A stretch of 64,000 bases of DNA from CAYRGC01 sp964601225 (GCA_964601225.1 CAZRMM010000001.1:364642-428641); one strand, 5' to 3'; positions 1 to 7,067 are shown, numbered from the stretch's first letter. The notes: generated from the sequence alone by a model not told the origin. Program-made: numbers and translations.

Positions 1-123
1 AATCTCTCGCGACTCGTGACGGACTGCCCGGAAATCGCCGAACTCGACTGCAATCCGGTCTTCGTGCGCCCGGACGGCGTCGTCATTGCGGATGCGAAGA
101 TCGTACTCAGAAAAACGGAGTGA
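1..123 (+). CDS. ADP-forming acyl/acetate-CoA ligase, C-terminal end only
   Basis: The window opens inside a gene; the last 40 codons run to a TGA at 121-123. The peptide contains PEIAELDCNPVFV followed by GVVIADAKIVL, the end of the ATP-grasp domain of NDP-forming acyl-CoA synthetases (usual form EIxELDxNPLxV...ADARI). The family converts acetyl-CoA (or another acyl-CoA), ADP and phosphate to the acid, CoA and ATP, and is common in fermentative archaea and candidate-phyla bacteria. The assignment rests on this short tail; another ATP-grasp CoA ligase such as succinyl-CoA synthetase beta is less likely. Confidence 0.7.
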   Translation, partial: NLSRLVTDCPEIAELDCNPVFVRPDGVVIADAKIVLRKTE

Positions 124-159
124 TCGTGGATGTGAATGCTTGATTCGACGAAGTTTCGT

Positions 160-215
160 GCGACGAGCGACGGGATTCCCGCAACTCGCAACTCGTAACC
201 CGTGACAGTTTGTCA
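160..215. repeat. Heptad repeat locus 1 (composite)
   Basis: Units of 7 nt run in one phase: two GCGACGR units, a spacer, two GCAACTC, then GTAACCC, GTGACAG and TTTGTCA. The left units are those of the array inside the UDP-glucose dehydrogenase gene (13205-13253); the right units are those of the infC-rpmI array (2876-2938). It fills most of the gap before the NIF3-like gene. Confidence 0.65.
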
Positions 216-282
216 CAAAGATATTTTGCGAATGAGTCGGAGCACGTCTAGGCTACGAGCGAATTTCCTTTCCCGTACTCTT

Positions 283-1251
283 ATGAAGCTCCAGAAACTC
301 TTCGAACGATCCATCCAGATCGGCATGGACGCCGATCCGCGCGGCAAGAAGCATCTGGAGAAGATGCTGAAGAAATACGCGGAACGTCAGAAGAAACTCG
401 AGGGCATCGAAAAGGAGATCTTCGACGAGGAACGCACTTGGAACCCCTACAGCGACTGTCGCATTATCAACGGCACCGGCGAAGAAGAGATCAAGGTCGT
501 CATGGTGGGTATCGACATGGAGACCCCGGAAGTGATTCTTGCTGACCGCCTCCGCGAGAAGGGCACTCGCATCGACGCCATCATGACGCACCACCCCGAG
601 GGCCGCGCGCTCGCCGACCTCGAGAAGGTGATGCCGCTCCAGGTGGACGTGTACGCGCAGGCGGGCGTCCCCGTGAACCACACGGAAGGCCTGCTGCGCC
701 CCCGCATGGACCGCATCTGGCGCGCCATTCATGCCGACAACCTCTTCCGCACGGAGCGCGCCGCGGAGCTCCTCGGCATCCCGATGTTCGGGATCCACAC
801 CGTGACGGATAACTTGGTCTGGCGTTACATCGAAAAGAACGTCTGCGCCAAGCAGGGAAGCTTCGACTCACTCAAGGACATCATGAACATCCTCTTCGAG
901 ATGGAGGAATACAAGTGGTACGCCAAGAAGGGCAACCCGCCGATCATCGTGAACGGCTCGGAAAACTCCCGCCCGGGCAAGGTCGTGGCCACGGAGTTCA
1001 CCGGCGGCACGAACGGCCCGGAGGATCTGATCGAGCGCCAGAGCCGCGCGGGCGTGGGCACCATCCTCGCCATGCACTTCACGGAGAAAGAAGTGGAAGA
1101 GGGCAAGAAGCACCACCTCAACCTCATCCAGTGCAGCCACATGGCCTCGGACGCGCTCGGCGTAAACCTCCTCTTCGATAAGCTCATGAAAGAGGACAAG
1201 AAGCTTGAAGTGCTCCCGGCATCCGGGTTCATCCGGGTCGCGCGAAAATAA
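283..1251 (+). CDS. NIF3-like (NGG1p-interacting factor 3 family) protein, 322 aa
   Basis: NIF3 proteins are widespread dinuclear-metal proteins of poorly known function. A central THHPEG (residues 102-107) and a late CSHMASDALGVN (about 284-295) resemble the two metal-binding segments of the family. An N-terminal stretch of about 65 charged residues, rich in Lys and Glu, precedes the fold and is unusual. I chose ATG 283 because the open frame upstream (from 202) lies in heptad-repeat sequence and reads as low-quality peptide. A TACTCT hexamer lies directly before this ATG and no Shine-Dalgarno is visible. The gene is monocistronic and ends in an intrinsic terminator six bases after its stop. 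Confidence 0.68.
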   Translation: MKLQKLFERSIQIGMDADPRGKKHLEKMLKKYAERQKKLEGIEKEIFDEERTWNPYSDCRIINGTGEEEIKVVMVGIDMETPEVILADRLREKGTRIDAIMTHHPEGRALADLEKVMPLQVDVYAQAGVPVNHTEGLLRPRMDRIWRAIHADNLFRTERAAELLGIPMFGIHTVTDNLVWRYIEKNVCAKQGSFDSLKDIMNILFEMEEYKWYAKKGNPPIIVNGSENSRPGKVVATEFTGGTNGPEDLIERQSRAGVGTILAMHFTEKEVEEGKKHHLNLIQCSHMASDALGVNLLFDKLMKEDKKLEVLPASGFIRVARK

Positions 1252-1256
1252 ATTCG

Positions 1257-1311
1257 AAGCACGAAACCCTAAAACTTTAGGATTTCGTGCTTTTTATTTA
1301 GGATTTTCTCC
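1257..1311 (+). terminator. Intrinsic terminator built from heptads (repeat locus 2)
   Basis: Arms AAGCACGAAACCCTAAA (1257-1273) and TTTAGGATTTCGTGCTT (1276-1292) pair with one mismatch and are followed by TTTATTTA. The region keeps a 7-nt phase, with TTAGGAT at 1277 and again at 1298, like the other heptad loci. It terminates the NIF3-like gene. Confidence 0.75.
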
Positions 1312-1347
1312 GTGGGATCTTCCGCAGCGACTTGCTACGATCGACGA

Positions 1348-2193
1348 ATGAAGAAGGCACCCTCCTGGGGTTTCGTCCTCTCCGGCGGCGCGGCGTGGGG
1401 GCTCGCCAACCTCGGCGTCCTCGAGGTCTTCGAGGAACACGGTCTCAGGCCCGACTGCCTCGGCGGCAGCAGCATGGGCGCGATCGTCGGGGCGCTGTAC
1501 GCCCTGGGGCACCGCCCGGCGGAGCTCCGGTCGATCGTGGAGGATCTCAAGCCTGGCACGATCGCGACGATCAGCGAGCGCGCCCTGAAGGACGGACTTC
1601 ACGGAGGCCTCCTCACGCAAGCACTCGAGAAGCACCTGAAGCCGCTCGTCGGCGACGCCGCGATCGGCGATTGCCGCATCCCTCTCGTCTGCGTGGCCGG
1701 CCGCGTGAAGGAGCCGATCCCCTGGCACCGCATCCTCGTGGAGAAGAACTTCACCGCGCGCGTCGCGGAACTCGTGGAACCGCACGTCTTTCCGCCGGAA
1801 ACTCGCCTGCTCGACGCACTCATGGCGACTTCCGCGATCCCGGTCGTGTTTTCGCCCGTGCGGATCGGCGGGGACGAGTTCATCGACCTCGTGGCCTTCG
1901 GTGCGCTCCCGGCTCGAACGCTGCGGGAACGCTACGCCCCCGACATTCTCGTAGGAACCGATTGCAATCCCCAATACGGCCAACTCAAAGACTGGCTCCC
2001 GGGCGGTTGGAAGAATTTCATCGAGAGCGGGCTTATCGAATACCGCAAGAGCCAGGCAGCATGCGACCTTCTCCTCAAACCCACGTTCAAGGCGGGACCG
2101 TTCCGGTTCGATAAGGCGACGGATTTTGTCGACGCGGGAAGGGCTGCGACGATGAAGGATTTGCCAAAATTACGAAAACTCCTTCAAAAATGA
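1348..2193 (+). CDS. Patatin-like phospholipase, 281 aa
   Basis: Patatin-fold enzymes are Ser-Asp dyad acyl hydrolases acting on lipids. SGGAAWG (12-18) is the oxyanion-hole glycine loop, and GSSMG (40-44) is the GxSxG nucleophile elbow with Ser42. The second dyad motif, normally DGG, appears as D181-L-V, so the Asp is kept but the glycines are not. There is no signal peptide or membrane segment. ATG 1348 is preferred over the upstream in-frame start at 1312 because the protein then begins just before the fold, and because TACGAT ends exactly six bases before the ATG (with a TGC extension), suggesting a leaderless transcript. It converges on rplT. Confidence 0.82.
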   Translation: MKKAPSWGFVLSGGAAWGLANLGVLEVFEEHGLRPDCLGGSSMGAIVGALYALGHRPAELRSIVEDLKPGTIATISERALKDGLHGGLLTQALEKHLKPLVGDAAIGDCRIPLVCVAGRVKEPIPWHRILVEKNFTARVAELVEPHVFPPETRLLDALMATSAIPVVFSPVRIGGDEFIDLVAFGALPARTLRERYAPDILVGTDCNPQYGQLKDWLPGGWKNFIESGLIEYRKSQAACDLLLKPTFKAGPFRFDKATDFVDAGRAATMKDLPKLRKLLQK

Positions 2194-2201
2194 ACTCCGC
2201 A

Positions 2202-2223
2202 GACAAGGTTCGCGAACCTCGTC
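2202..2223. terminator. Palindrome between convergent genes
   Basis: AGGTTCGCGAACCT (2206-2219) is a perfect 14-bp palindrome extended by GACA/CGTC. It sits in the 40-bp gap between the lipase stop and the rplT stop. No strong U-tract follows, so a bidirectional terminator role is only plausible. Confidence 0.4.
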
Positions 2224-2233
2224 TACCGGGAAA

Positions 2234-2584
2234 TTATTTCTTCAACCCGATCGTCTCGATCACCTTGTCGAAGACGGCCGGCTCGTGGATGGCGAGCTCG
2301 GAGAGCGCCTTGCGATCGAGACCGATCTTACTGTCCTTGAGAGCCTTGGCGAATACCGAGTAGCGGTAACCGCGGGCGCGGACGGCGGCGGAGAGACGGG
2401 TGATCCAGAGGGAGCGGAAGACACGCTTCTTGCGACGACGGTCGACGTACGCGTTGGTACCGGCGCGGATAACGGCCTCGTTGGCCTTCACGAAGGTCGT
2501 GCTCCGCATGCTGCGGTAACCCTTCGCGAGCTTGCGAATTTTCTTGTGACGACGATGCCGGACGGTGCCACGCTTGACGCGCAT
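2234..2584 (-). CDS. rplT: 50S ribosomal protein L20
   Basis: Full length at 116 aa, beginning MRVKRGTVRHRRHKK and continuing with the Arg/Lys-rich KLAKGYRSMRSTTF and the ARGYRYSVFAKALK and LDRKALSELA segments of L20. It binds 23S rRNA early in large-subunit assembly. It is the last gene of the conserved infC-rpmI-rplT operon. In model bacteria L20 represses this operon; no such operator could be recognised here. Confidence 0.98.
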   Translation of the reverse strand: MRVKRGTVRHRRHKKIRKLAKGYRSMRSTTFVKANEAVIRAGTNAYVDRRRKKRVFRSLWITRLSAAVRARGYRYSVFAKALKDSKIGLDRKALSELAIHEPAVFDKVIETIGLKK

Positions 2585-2594
2585 GATGACGGAA

Positions 2595-2617
2595 CGGGTA
2601 GCGCGGGTTGCTACCCG
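2595..2617. repeat. Stem-loop between rpmI and rplT
   Basis: CGGGTAGC (2595-2602) pairs with GCTACCCG (2610-2617); a competing stem GCGGGT/ACCCGC overlaps it. It lies in the 41-bp gap of the ribosomal operon, immediately upstream of rplT, where it could affect rplT translation. Confidence 0.4.
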
Positions 2618-2625
2618 CGGAAGTA

Positions 2626-2820
2626 TTAAAGATTCGGGAGGAGACCACGCAGGGCCTTCATATTGGTCGAATGCGCCACGTGCGTGCGCTGGAGACGCTT
2701 CTGGCGCTTATTCTTCTGCTGCAGAAGGTGACGGCGGCCGCGGCGATTGAACGCGAATTTGCCCGAGCCGGTCTTGCGGACCCGCTTCTTGGCGCCGGAG
2801 TGGGACTTCATCTTAGGCAT
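2626..2820 (-). CDS. rpmI: 50S ribosomal protein L35
   Basis: 64 aa, beginning with the family signature MPKMKSHSGAKKR followed by VRKTGSGKF. The in-frame start further out (2859) adds 13 residues that do not belong to L35, so the ATG at 2818-2820 was chosen. It is a basic large-subunit protein, middle gene of infC-rpmI-rplT, separated from infC by a 115-bp gap that contains a heptad hairpin. Confidence 0.97.
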   Translation of the reverse strand: MPKMKSHSGAKKRVRKTGSGKFAFNRRGRRHLLQQKNKRQKRLQRTHVAHSTNMKALRGLLPNL

Positions 2821-2875
2821 AACGGGCGGGGAGTATAGCGGGTGATTTTGCGGATGCAAAGGGAGTTTTCCGACG

Positions 2876-2938
2876 GTTTCGGGTTGCGGGTGTCGGGTTT
2901 GCGGGGACCCGCAACTCGCAACCCGTAACTCGCAACTA
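2876..2938. repeat. Heptad repeat locus 3, infC-rpmI spacer
   Basis: Nine phased 7-mers: four G-rich units of type GTTNCGG (2876-2903), a central GGGACCC, then four complementary units of type GCAACYC (2911-2938). The last unit ends exactly on the infC stop codon. The arms can fold into a long imperfect hairpin in the infC-rpmI-rplT transcript. Confidence 0.75.
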
Positions 2939-3478
2939 TGACTTTTTAGGCCTCAGGATCGCGATAAACTGATCCCCTTGCCTCTTGATGTCCTGTTCGA
3001 GTTCCGAGACGTCGGCAAGGGACAGGAGAAGGTTTTTCATCTTCTCGATCGCGTAGTCCTTGTTGGCAAGTTCGCGTCCGCGCAGGCGCACCATGAACTT
3101 CACCAGATGACGTTCCGTAAAGAATTCGCGAGCACGGTCGGCGAGGCGGTCGATATCGTGCTTGTCGGTGCGAAAGCCGAACTTGAGAATCTTCACCTCC
3201 ACCTGCTTGCTGCCTGCCTTCTGTTTTCGCTCTTTCTTCTGGATTTGATAAAGATATTTGCCGATATCGTCGATCTTCACTACGGGAGGAACTGCCTTGG
3301 GCGACACTTCGATCAGATCGAGTCCCTGTTGCTGCGCAAGAACAATCGCCTCGGCGGTCGGCAAGACGCGCGTTCCCTCCTCGGTGACGAGCATCACTTC
3401 GGGAACACGGATCTGGTCATTCGTACGAGGCCGCTTCTCATCGACGCGGGTGGGACGGAAATGATGTCGCTGACGCAG
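2936..3478 (-). CDS. infC: Translation initiation factor IF-3 (start codon non-canonical)
   Basis: IF-3 binds the 30S subunit and checks start-codon pairing. The IF3 N domain (GLDLIEVSPKAVPPVVKIDD), the lysine-rich linker and the IF3 C domain (VRLRGRELANKD) are all present. The first canonical starts (GTG 3397, ATG 3394) fall inside the N domain: in frame upstream lies RPRTNDQIRVPEV, the conserved beginning of IF-3. No ATG, GTG or TTG occurs between there and the upstream in-frame stop. The only common alternative is CTG at 3476-3478, which gives 180 aa, the length of E. coli IF-3. The exact start is uncertain; that the protein begins upstream of 3397 is fairly sure. Confidence 0.93.
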   Translation of the reverse strand: MRQRHHFRPTRVDEKRPRTNDQIRVPEVMLVTEEGTRVLPTAEAIVLAQQQGLDLIEVSPKAVPPVVKIDDIGKYLYQIQKKERKQKAGSKQVEVKILKFGFRTDKHDIDRLADRAREFFTERHLVKFMVRLRGRELANKDYAIEKMKNLLLSLADVSELEQDIKRQGDQFIAILRPKKS

Positions 3479-3564
3479 GGGAAGGAGGGGGAAAAGACCC
3501 CGCTACTGTAGCCGAGAATCGCGTTTCGAGGAAGAACGAAATCCAAAGACCGTTCCTCACATGT

Positions 3565-3584
3565 CCGGAGATTACTCCGCTACG
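3565..3584. repeat. Possible degenerate REP half-site
   Basis: On the minus strand CGTAGCGGAG, identical to the arm of the REP palindromes near the RAYT gene, is followed by a short inverted CTCCGG. It overlaps the stop codon of the PilO-like gene. It may be a decayed copy or chance. Confidence 0.25.
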
Positions 3585-4456
3585 CGCATGATTGCGTCCA
3601 GAGTGACTTCGATATCCAGCCATCCGTCTCCTCTTTCACGGACCGTGAGGTTCTCCGGTACGAGAAACGGCATGGGCCACATTTTCTTTTCCGCGAGGGT
3701 CTCACCAAGGCTCCCGCCGAGAACCGCGCGCACGGACGCAAGCCGGGAAGAATCGAGCAAGCTATGGAACTGTTCAATGAATTCCTCGGACGGGAACGCC
3801 TGAGTCAGACGCTCGTCGGTGACCGTAGGATCCCGCAGATACTCGAGAAGATCCGCCGAAAGGAACTGTTCAACGGGCACGATACCCGCATAGTTTTGGG
3901 ACTCGGTGATGGCGAAGAGCTTTTGCAGGTCACTTTCACCGAGGGCATCGCCTACCGTAATGAGACCGCTCGCATCCAGAAGAGCGACGAGCTGCTCATA
4001 TCCCCTGGTATCCACCTGAGCGGTAAATTTCAGGCGCTGTGCCTGCAGGGCATCGTTCTTTCCGTTCTCGGAACGGACGGCCAGACGGTACGGGCGCGGC
4101 TCTTCCGCCGTCATGGAAGAAAGTTCTTTCAAAACGCCGCGCTCACCGAGAGTGCTGCCGAGAATGTCGAAAAATGCTACGAGCCTCGAAAGATCGGCTC
4201 CCTCGGGCAGCACGTAGGCACGGAGTTTTTCTTCCGCCGTACCGCTGCGAAGCGTGGCCTGCAACTCCGAAAGCTCCACTTGCTGCTGAAGGATCTTGAG
4301 GCGGTCTTCAAGCGGAAGAAGCTCTGCTGCAAGAGGAAGAACTTGGTCTCGCACGTCCGCCAGGGCGGAAAGGTGCCAGGAAATAAGCTCTTTGCTCCCC
4401 AGGAAAAGCGCGAGAGCCGCGAGAACGCCTGCGATGGGCAACACGGCGCGCTTCAT
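3572..4456 (-). CDS. Membrane-anchored protein, possibly PilO-like, 294 aa
   Basis: Not recognised with certainty. One membrane helix near the N-terminus (about residues 5-24, VLPIAGVLAALALFLG) is followed by a Leu/Glu-rich stretch likely to form a coiled coil (about 32-75) and a soluble domain. A single N-terminal helix, coiled coil and small alpha/beta domain in a two-gene operon is the layout of the PilN/PilO inner-membrane pair of type IV pili, which is the basis of the suggestion. It overlaps the upstream gene by four bases (ATGA), implying coupled translation. No other pilus gene is in the window, so the call is weak. Confidence 0.45.
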   Translation of the reverse strand: MKRAVLPIAGVLAALALFLGSKELISWHLSALADVRDQVLPLAAELLPLEDRLKILQQQVELSELQATLRSGTAEEKLRAYVLPEGADLSRLVAFFDILGSTLGERGVLKELSSMTAEEPRPYRLAVRSENGKNDALQAQRLKFTAQVDTRGYEQLVALLDASGLITVGDALGESDLQKLFAITESQNYAGIVPVEQFLSADLLEYLRDPTVTDERLTQAFPSEEFIEQFHSLLDSSRLASVRAVLGGSLGETLAEKKMWPMPFLVPENLTVRERGDGWLDIEVTLDAIMRVAE

Positions 4457-5076
4457 GGGAGAGTGATCGTCAGAGAAAACGGAGAGTGCGGCCCTGAAAC
4501 AGAATCGTCTTCACGTAAGAATGTCGGCGTGGAAACGGACGCAAACGCGGGATCGGCGCGCAGATTTTCCACGTATTCGGCGAGAACGGTCATGCTGCGG
4601 CTGCCGACGAAACGAACGTCACCTTCCGCTGCCACCACTTTCTTCTCAACATCGTACGAGAGCGCGGCGACATGGATGGCATCCTGCTGAGCAACGGTTT
4701 TCTTGGCGATATCGCTCATGCGAACCTTGAGCTCGGGCAAAGATAACCTGCCCTCGCGAAGCGCCTTTAATGCCAAATATTGCGGATGATGAATCGCCAA
4801 AATCAGATCCTTACGATGACGCTCGGCATCAAGAATCTCCTGCGTCAGATCGCTTTTGCGCGCTTCCAGTTCGGCATACCCGAGTACGCTTCCTGCCACT
4901 TCCACTCTCGTCAATCGCGGGACCAAAAACGCCCATGACAGAGCGAGAAATCCAAAAAGAACGACGGAGAACAGAAAGAACGGAAGGGCAACGCGTCGGA
5001 GAATCGCGCTGGCCGACGAGCGGGGCGCGGGCGTTAGCCCGGCAGCGGTGACGAAGGCGATATCTGGGTTTGTCAT
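4453..5076 (-). CDS. Membrane-anchored protein, possibly PilN-like, 207 aa
   Basis: One transmembrane segment (about residues 30-52, VALPFFLFSVVLFGFLALSW) follows a basic cytoplasmic stretch (RRV). Then come a charged helical region and a domain containing GSRSMTVLAEYVENLRADPAF, which resembles the part of PilN-type proteins that computes a short ferredoxin-like fold. It is the first gene of a two-gene operon with the PilO-like gene. TATACT at 5088-5093 on the minus strand lies 11 bases before ATG, implying a very short leader. It is divergent from prfB. Confidence 0.45.
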   Translation of the reverse strand: MTNPDIAFVTAAGLTPAPRSSASAILRRVALPFFLFSVVLFGFLALSWAFLVPRLTRVEVAGSVLGYAELEARKSDLTQEILDAERHRKDLILAIHHPQYLALKALREGRLSLPELKVRMSDIAKKTVAQQDAIHVAALSYDVEKKVVAAEGDVRFVGSRSMTVLAEYVENLRADPAFASVSTPTFLREDDSVSGPHSPFSLTITLP

Positions 5077-5188
5077 GTTTTCTGGATAGTATAGCGGAAA
5101 TCCGCCTTCAGCGGAAGGCAGAAAGACAGCAAATTTGTACGACAGAAGGTTACCTTGTGCCTTCCTGTCCTACTGCCCTTGTTTGAGC

Positions 5189-5217
5189 TTTCGACAGCCG
5201 CCTCCGTCCCCTACACT
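5189..5217 (+). promoter_or_regulatory. Candidate prfB promoter
   Basis: TACACT (5212-5217) with TTTCGA 17 bases upstream (5189-5194). The -35 match is poor. Transcription would start about 19 bases before the GTG. Confidence 0.35.
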
Positions 5218-5242
5218 CTCAACGTCATCTCCCCCCTTTCCC

Positions 5243-6335
5243 GTGGAGGAACTGCTTCGCAAACTCACCGATCTGCAGTCTGCCGTCAACATGGGCAAGG
5301 ACTCTCTTTGAGGGAAAAAAGATTCCAGAACAGATCAAAGACCTCGAAACACAGACCCAAGACCCCGATGTGTGGAGCGATCAACAGAGGGCGCAGGGGC
5401 TGTTCACGAAACTGAAAGGCCTCAAGAAACAGTGGGAGCCGGTTTCGACGATGGCGCAATCCGTTGCGGATACCATTGAACTTGTGAAGATGGCGGGACC
5501 AAGCGATCTTCTGGGTTTGGAGAAGGACGCTGAAAAACTCGAGGAGCAGTGGAAAAGCTTGGAAACACAGCTCTATCTCGGCGGCGAATTCGACGTTAAC
5601 AATTGCTTCGTGACGATTTCGGGCGGCGCCGGCGGCACCGAAGCGCAGGACTGGGCAGCGATCTTGATGCGCATGTATCTGCGCTACTGCGAACGTCAAG
5701 GTTGGAAGACGCTGCTCATCGAGAAAACGGACGGCCAGGAAGCCGGCATCAAGAGCGCGACCTTTCTCGTCTCCGGCGAGATGGCCTACGGCAACCTCAA
5801 GTGCGAAAAGGGTACGCACCGCCTCGTGCGTATTTCCCCCTTCGGGGCCAAGGCACTCCGCCAGACCAGTTTCGCGCTCGTTGAAGTGCTCCCGGAGGTA
5901 ACGGAAACGAAGGAAATCGACATTAATCCCAACGATTTGCGTATCGACACCTTCCGTTCCGGCGGCGCGGGCGGCCAGAACGTGAACAAGGTGGAATCCG
6001 CCATCCGCATCACGCACATTCCCACGAACATCGTCGTCGCGTGCCAAACCGAACGCAGTCAGCTCCAAAACCGAGCGCAAGCCATGAACATCCTCCGTGC
6101 CAAACTGCTCGAGAAGAAACGCGAGGAGGAGCTTGCACAGAAAAAGGAATTGAAGGGAGCCAGCCAGAGCGCCGACTTCGGGCAACAGATCCGCAGCTAC
6201 GTTCTGCATCCGTACCAGATGGTGAAAGACCTCCGCACGGACGCGGAGACGGGAAACACGTCAGCAGTCCTTGATGGCGACCTCCAAATGTTTATCGATG
6301 CTGAGTTAAAGAGACAGGCCCGAGAAGGACAGTAA
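5243..6335 (+). CDS. prfB: Peptide chain release factor 2, with programmed +1 frameshift
   Basis: RF2 ends translation at UGA and UAA. The zero frame starts at GTG 5243 (MEELLRKLTDLQ) and reaches CTT TGA at 5306-5311; slipping one base forward resumes at GAG 5310 and continues to TAA 6333-6335. The joined product is 363 aa, normal for RF2. It carries the UGA-recognition tripeptide SPF (about 198-200) and the catalytic GGQ (about 243-245, in RSGGAGGQNVNK). AAGG at 5297-5300, five bases before the slip codon, could act as the internal Shine-Dalgarno stimulator. No Shine-Dalgarno precedes GTG 5243, so the exact N-terminus is less certain than the frameshift. Confidence 0.95.
5306..5312 (+). other. 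prfB: Programmed +1 frameshift site CTTTGAG
   Basis: The canonical RF2 autoregulatory slip site: CTT in the P site, TGA in the A site. Low RF2 slows termination, the tRNA slips to TTT and reading continues at GAG. The zero-frame product stops after 22 codons. Confidence 0.95.
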
Positions 6336-6349
6336 TTTTCGATAAACGA

Positions 6350-6385
6350 GCAAAGAGGCGGGTCTCGCGGGCCCCGCCTCTTTGC
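6350..6385 (+). terminator. Strong hairpin after prfB
   Basis: GCAAAGAGGCGGG (6350-6362) and CCCGCCTCTTTGC (6373-6385) form a perfect 13-bp stem 14 bases after the prfB stop. It lacks a following U-tract, so it may stabilise the 3' end or act with the next hairpin. Confidence 0.55.
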
Positions 6386-6394
6386 GGGAAGGGT

Positions 6395-6438
6395 GTGTCC
6401 GCGGAAGGGGGGCACCCGAGGTGGCCCTTCCGCGACAC
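6395..6438. repeat. Second hairpin between prfB and the histone gene
   Basis: GTGTCCGCGGAAGG pairs with CCTTCCGCGACAC with one bulged base. It lies directly beside the prfB hairpin and the histone-gene terminator, giving three stem-loops in 115 bp between convergent genes. Confidence 0.5.
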
Positions 6439-6463
6439 AAAAAACGCCCCCGTACGGAGGCGT
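6439..6463 (-). terminator. Intrinsic terminator of the histone-fold gene
   Basis: On the minus strand ACGCCTCCGTACGGGGGCGT folds into a stem (one G-U pair, four-base loop) followed by six U residues. It lies 24 bases past the stop codon of the gene at 6487-6657. Confidence 0.75.
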
Positions 6464-6486
6464 CTTGATTCCGAATGGAATGAGGA

Positions 6487-6657
6487 TCAGAGATCGCAGG
6501 GGCGAACCGTGACGCGACCGTTGTCCTTAGCGCGCTTCACAGCCGTCTTGAGGACTTCCTCGAGGTGGGCGGAGGCGGCCTCAGGCAGATCGCCGGAGGT
6601 CATCATGCCGTGCTTCTTAAGGAGCTCCTTGATAGCGGAGGCAACAACGTAACTCAT
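6487..6657 (-). CDS. Bacterial histone-fold protein, 56 aa
   Basis: The 56-residue peptide reads VVASAIKELLKKHGMMTSGD in its first half and RAKDNGRVTVRPCDL at its end. This matches the histone fold of archaeal and bacterial histones: helix 1 (about 3-16), loop 1 with MTSGD, the long helix 2 (about 25-46), and loop 2 with the GRxTVRPxDL motif whose Arg and Thr contact DNA or the partner subunit. It stops where helix 3 would begin, so it is of the short, third-helix-truncated type. No Shine-Dalgarno is visible. It has its own promoter (6689-6716) and terminator (6439-6463), so it is an independent, probably well-expressed gene. Expected role: a dimeric nucleoid protein. Low chance of being an unrelated helical peptide. 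Confidence 0.82.
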   Translation of the reverse strand: MSYVVASAIKELLKKHGMMTSGDLPEAASAHLEEVLKTAVKRAKDNGRVTVRPCDL

Positions 6658-6688
6658 GGGAATGAGGGGGAGAAGTAAAAGTGAAAGG

Positions 6689-6716
6689 ATTGTAGGGTGT
6701 GAAAAAGGCCTCGCAA
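6689..6716 (-). promoter_or_regulatory. Promoter of the histone-fold gene
   Basis: On the minus strand TTGCGA (6711-6716), a 16-bp spacer and TACAAT (6689-6694) lie about 31 bases before the ATG, giving a leader of about 25 bases. Confidence 0.6.
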
Positions 6717-6917
6717 GTGCATTTTTGCTGACCTATAACAACCCCCTTGCAAAAAGCATCTACCGAACGTCCTTCGCGGAGGGAAGCCAGAGAAGGCGCT
6801 TTTTCATAAAAATTGAATTGGTTACTATAAATTAAAATGATTATGAAGTCAATCTGACGTCTCGCGCTTTTTCGCTCGCCATAGGTCAAAAACGATCTGA
6901 CTCGTGTGAATGACGAA

Positions 6918-7008
6918 TGGCGGAGAGAGAGGGATTCGAACCCTCGAGACCCTTTGGGGGTCTACACGATTTCGAGTCGTGCGCCTTCGACCACTCGGCC
7001 ATCTCTCC
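6918..7008 (-). tRNA. tRNA-Ser, anticodon CGA
   Basis: The minus strand folds as a class II tRNA. Acceptor GGAGAGA pairs with TCTCTCC, followed by discriminator G and an encoded CCA. The anticodon loop CTCGAAA on stem CACGA/TCGTG gives CGA (serine codon UCG). A long variable arm (GACCC...GGGTC) and the T loop GGTTCGAATCC are present. The large variable arm is typical of tRNA-Ser. Confidence 0.96.
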
Positions 7009-7024
7009 GCGATGATGCTGGGAC

Positions 7025-7052
7025 AGTGTAGGGCGTGACAGGAAAAAGCCAA
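7025..7052 (-). promoter_or_regulatory. Promoter of tRNA-Ser
   Basis: On the minus strand TTGGCT (7047-7052), 16-bp spacer, TACACT (7025-7030), about 17 bases upstream of the mature tRNA 5' end. Confidence 0.6.
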
Positions 7053-7067
7053 GAACACCTGACGGCC

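Noticed and set aside
2876..2938. CRISPR array at the heptad loci
   Set aside because: Units are 7 nt with no spacers, differ between positions, and no cas gene is present.
6829..6860. AT-rich TATAAA followed by ATG near 6838 on the plus strand
   Set aside because: The frame closes after five codons; no gene or RNA could be supported in the 6720-6917 gap beyond the histone promoter.
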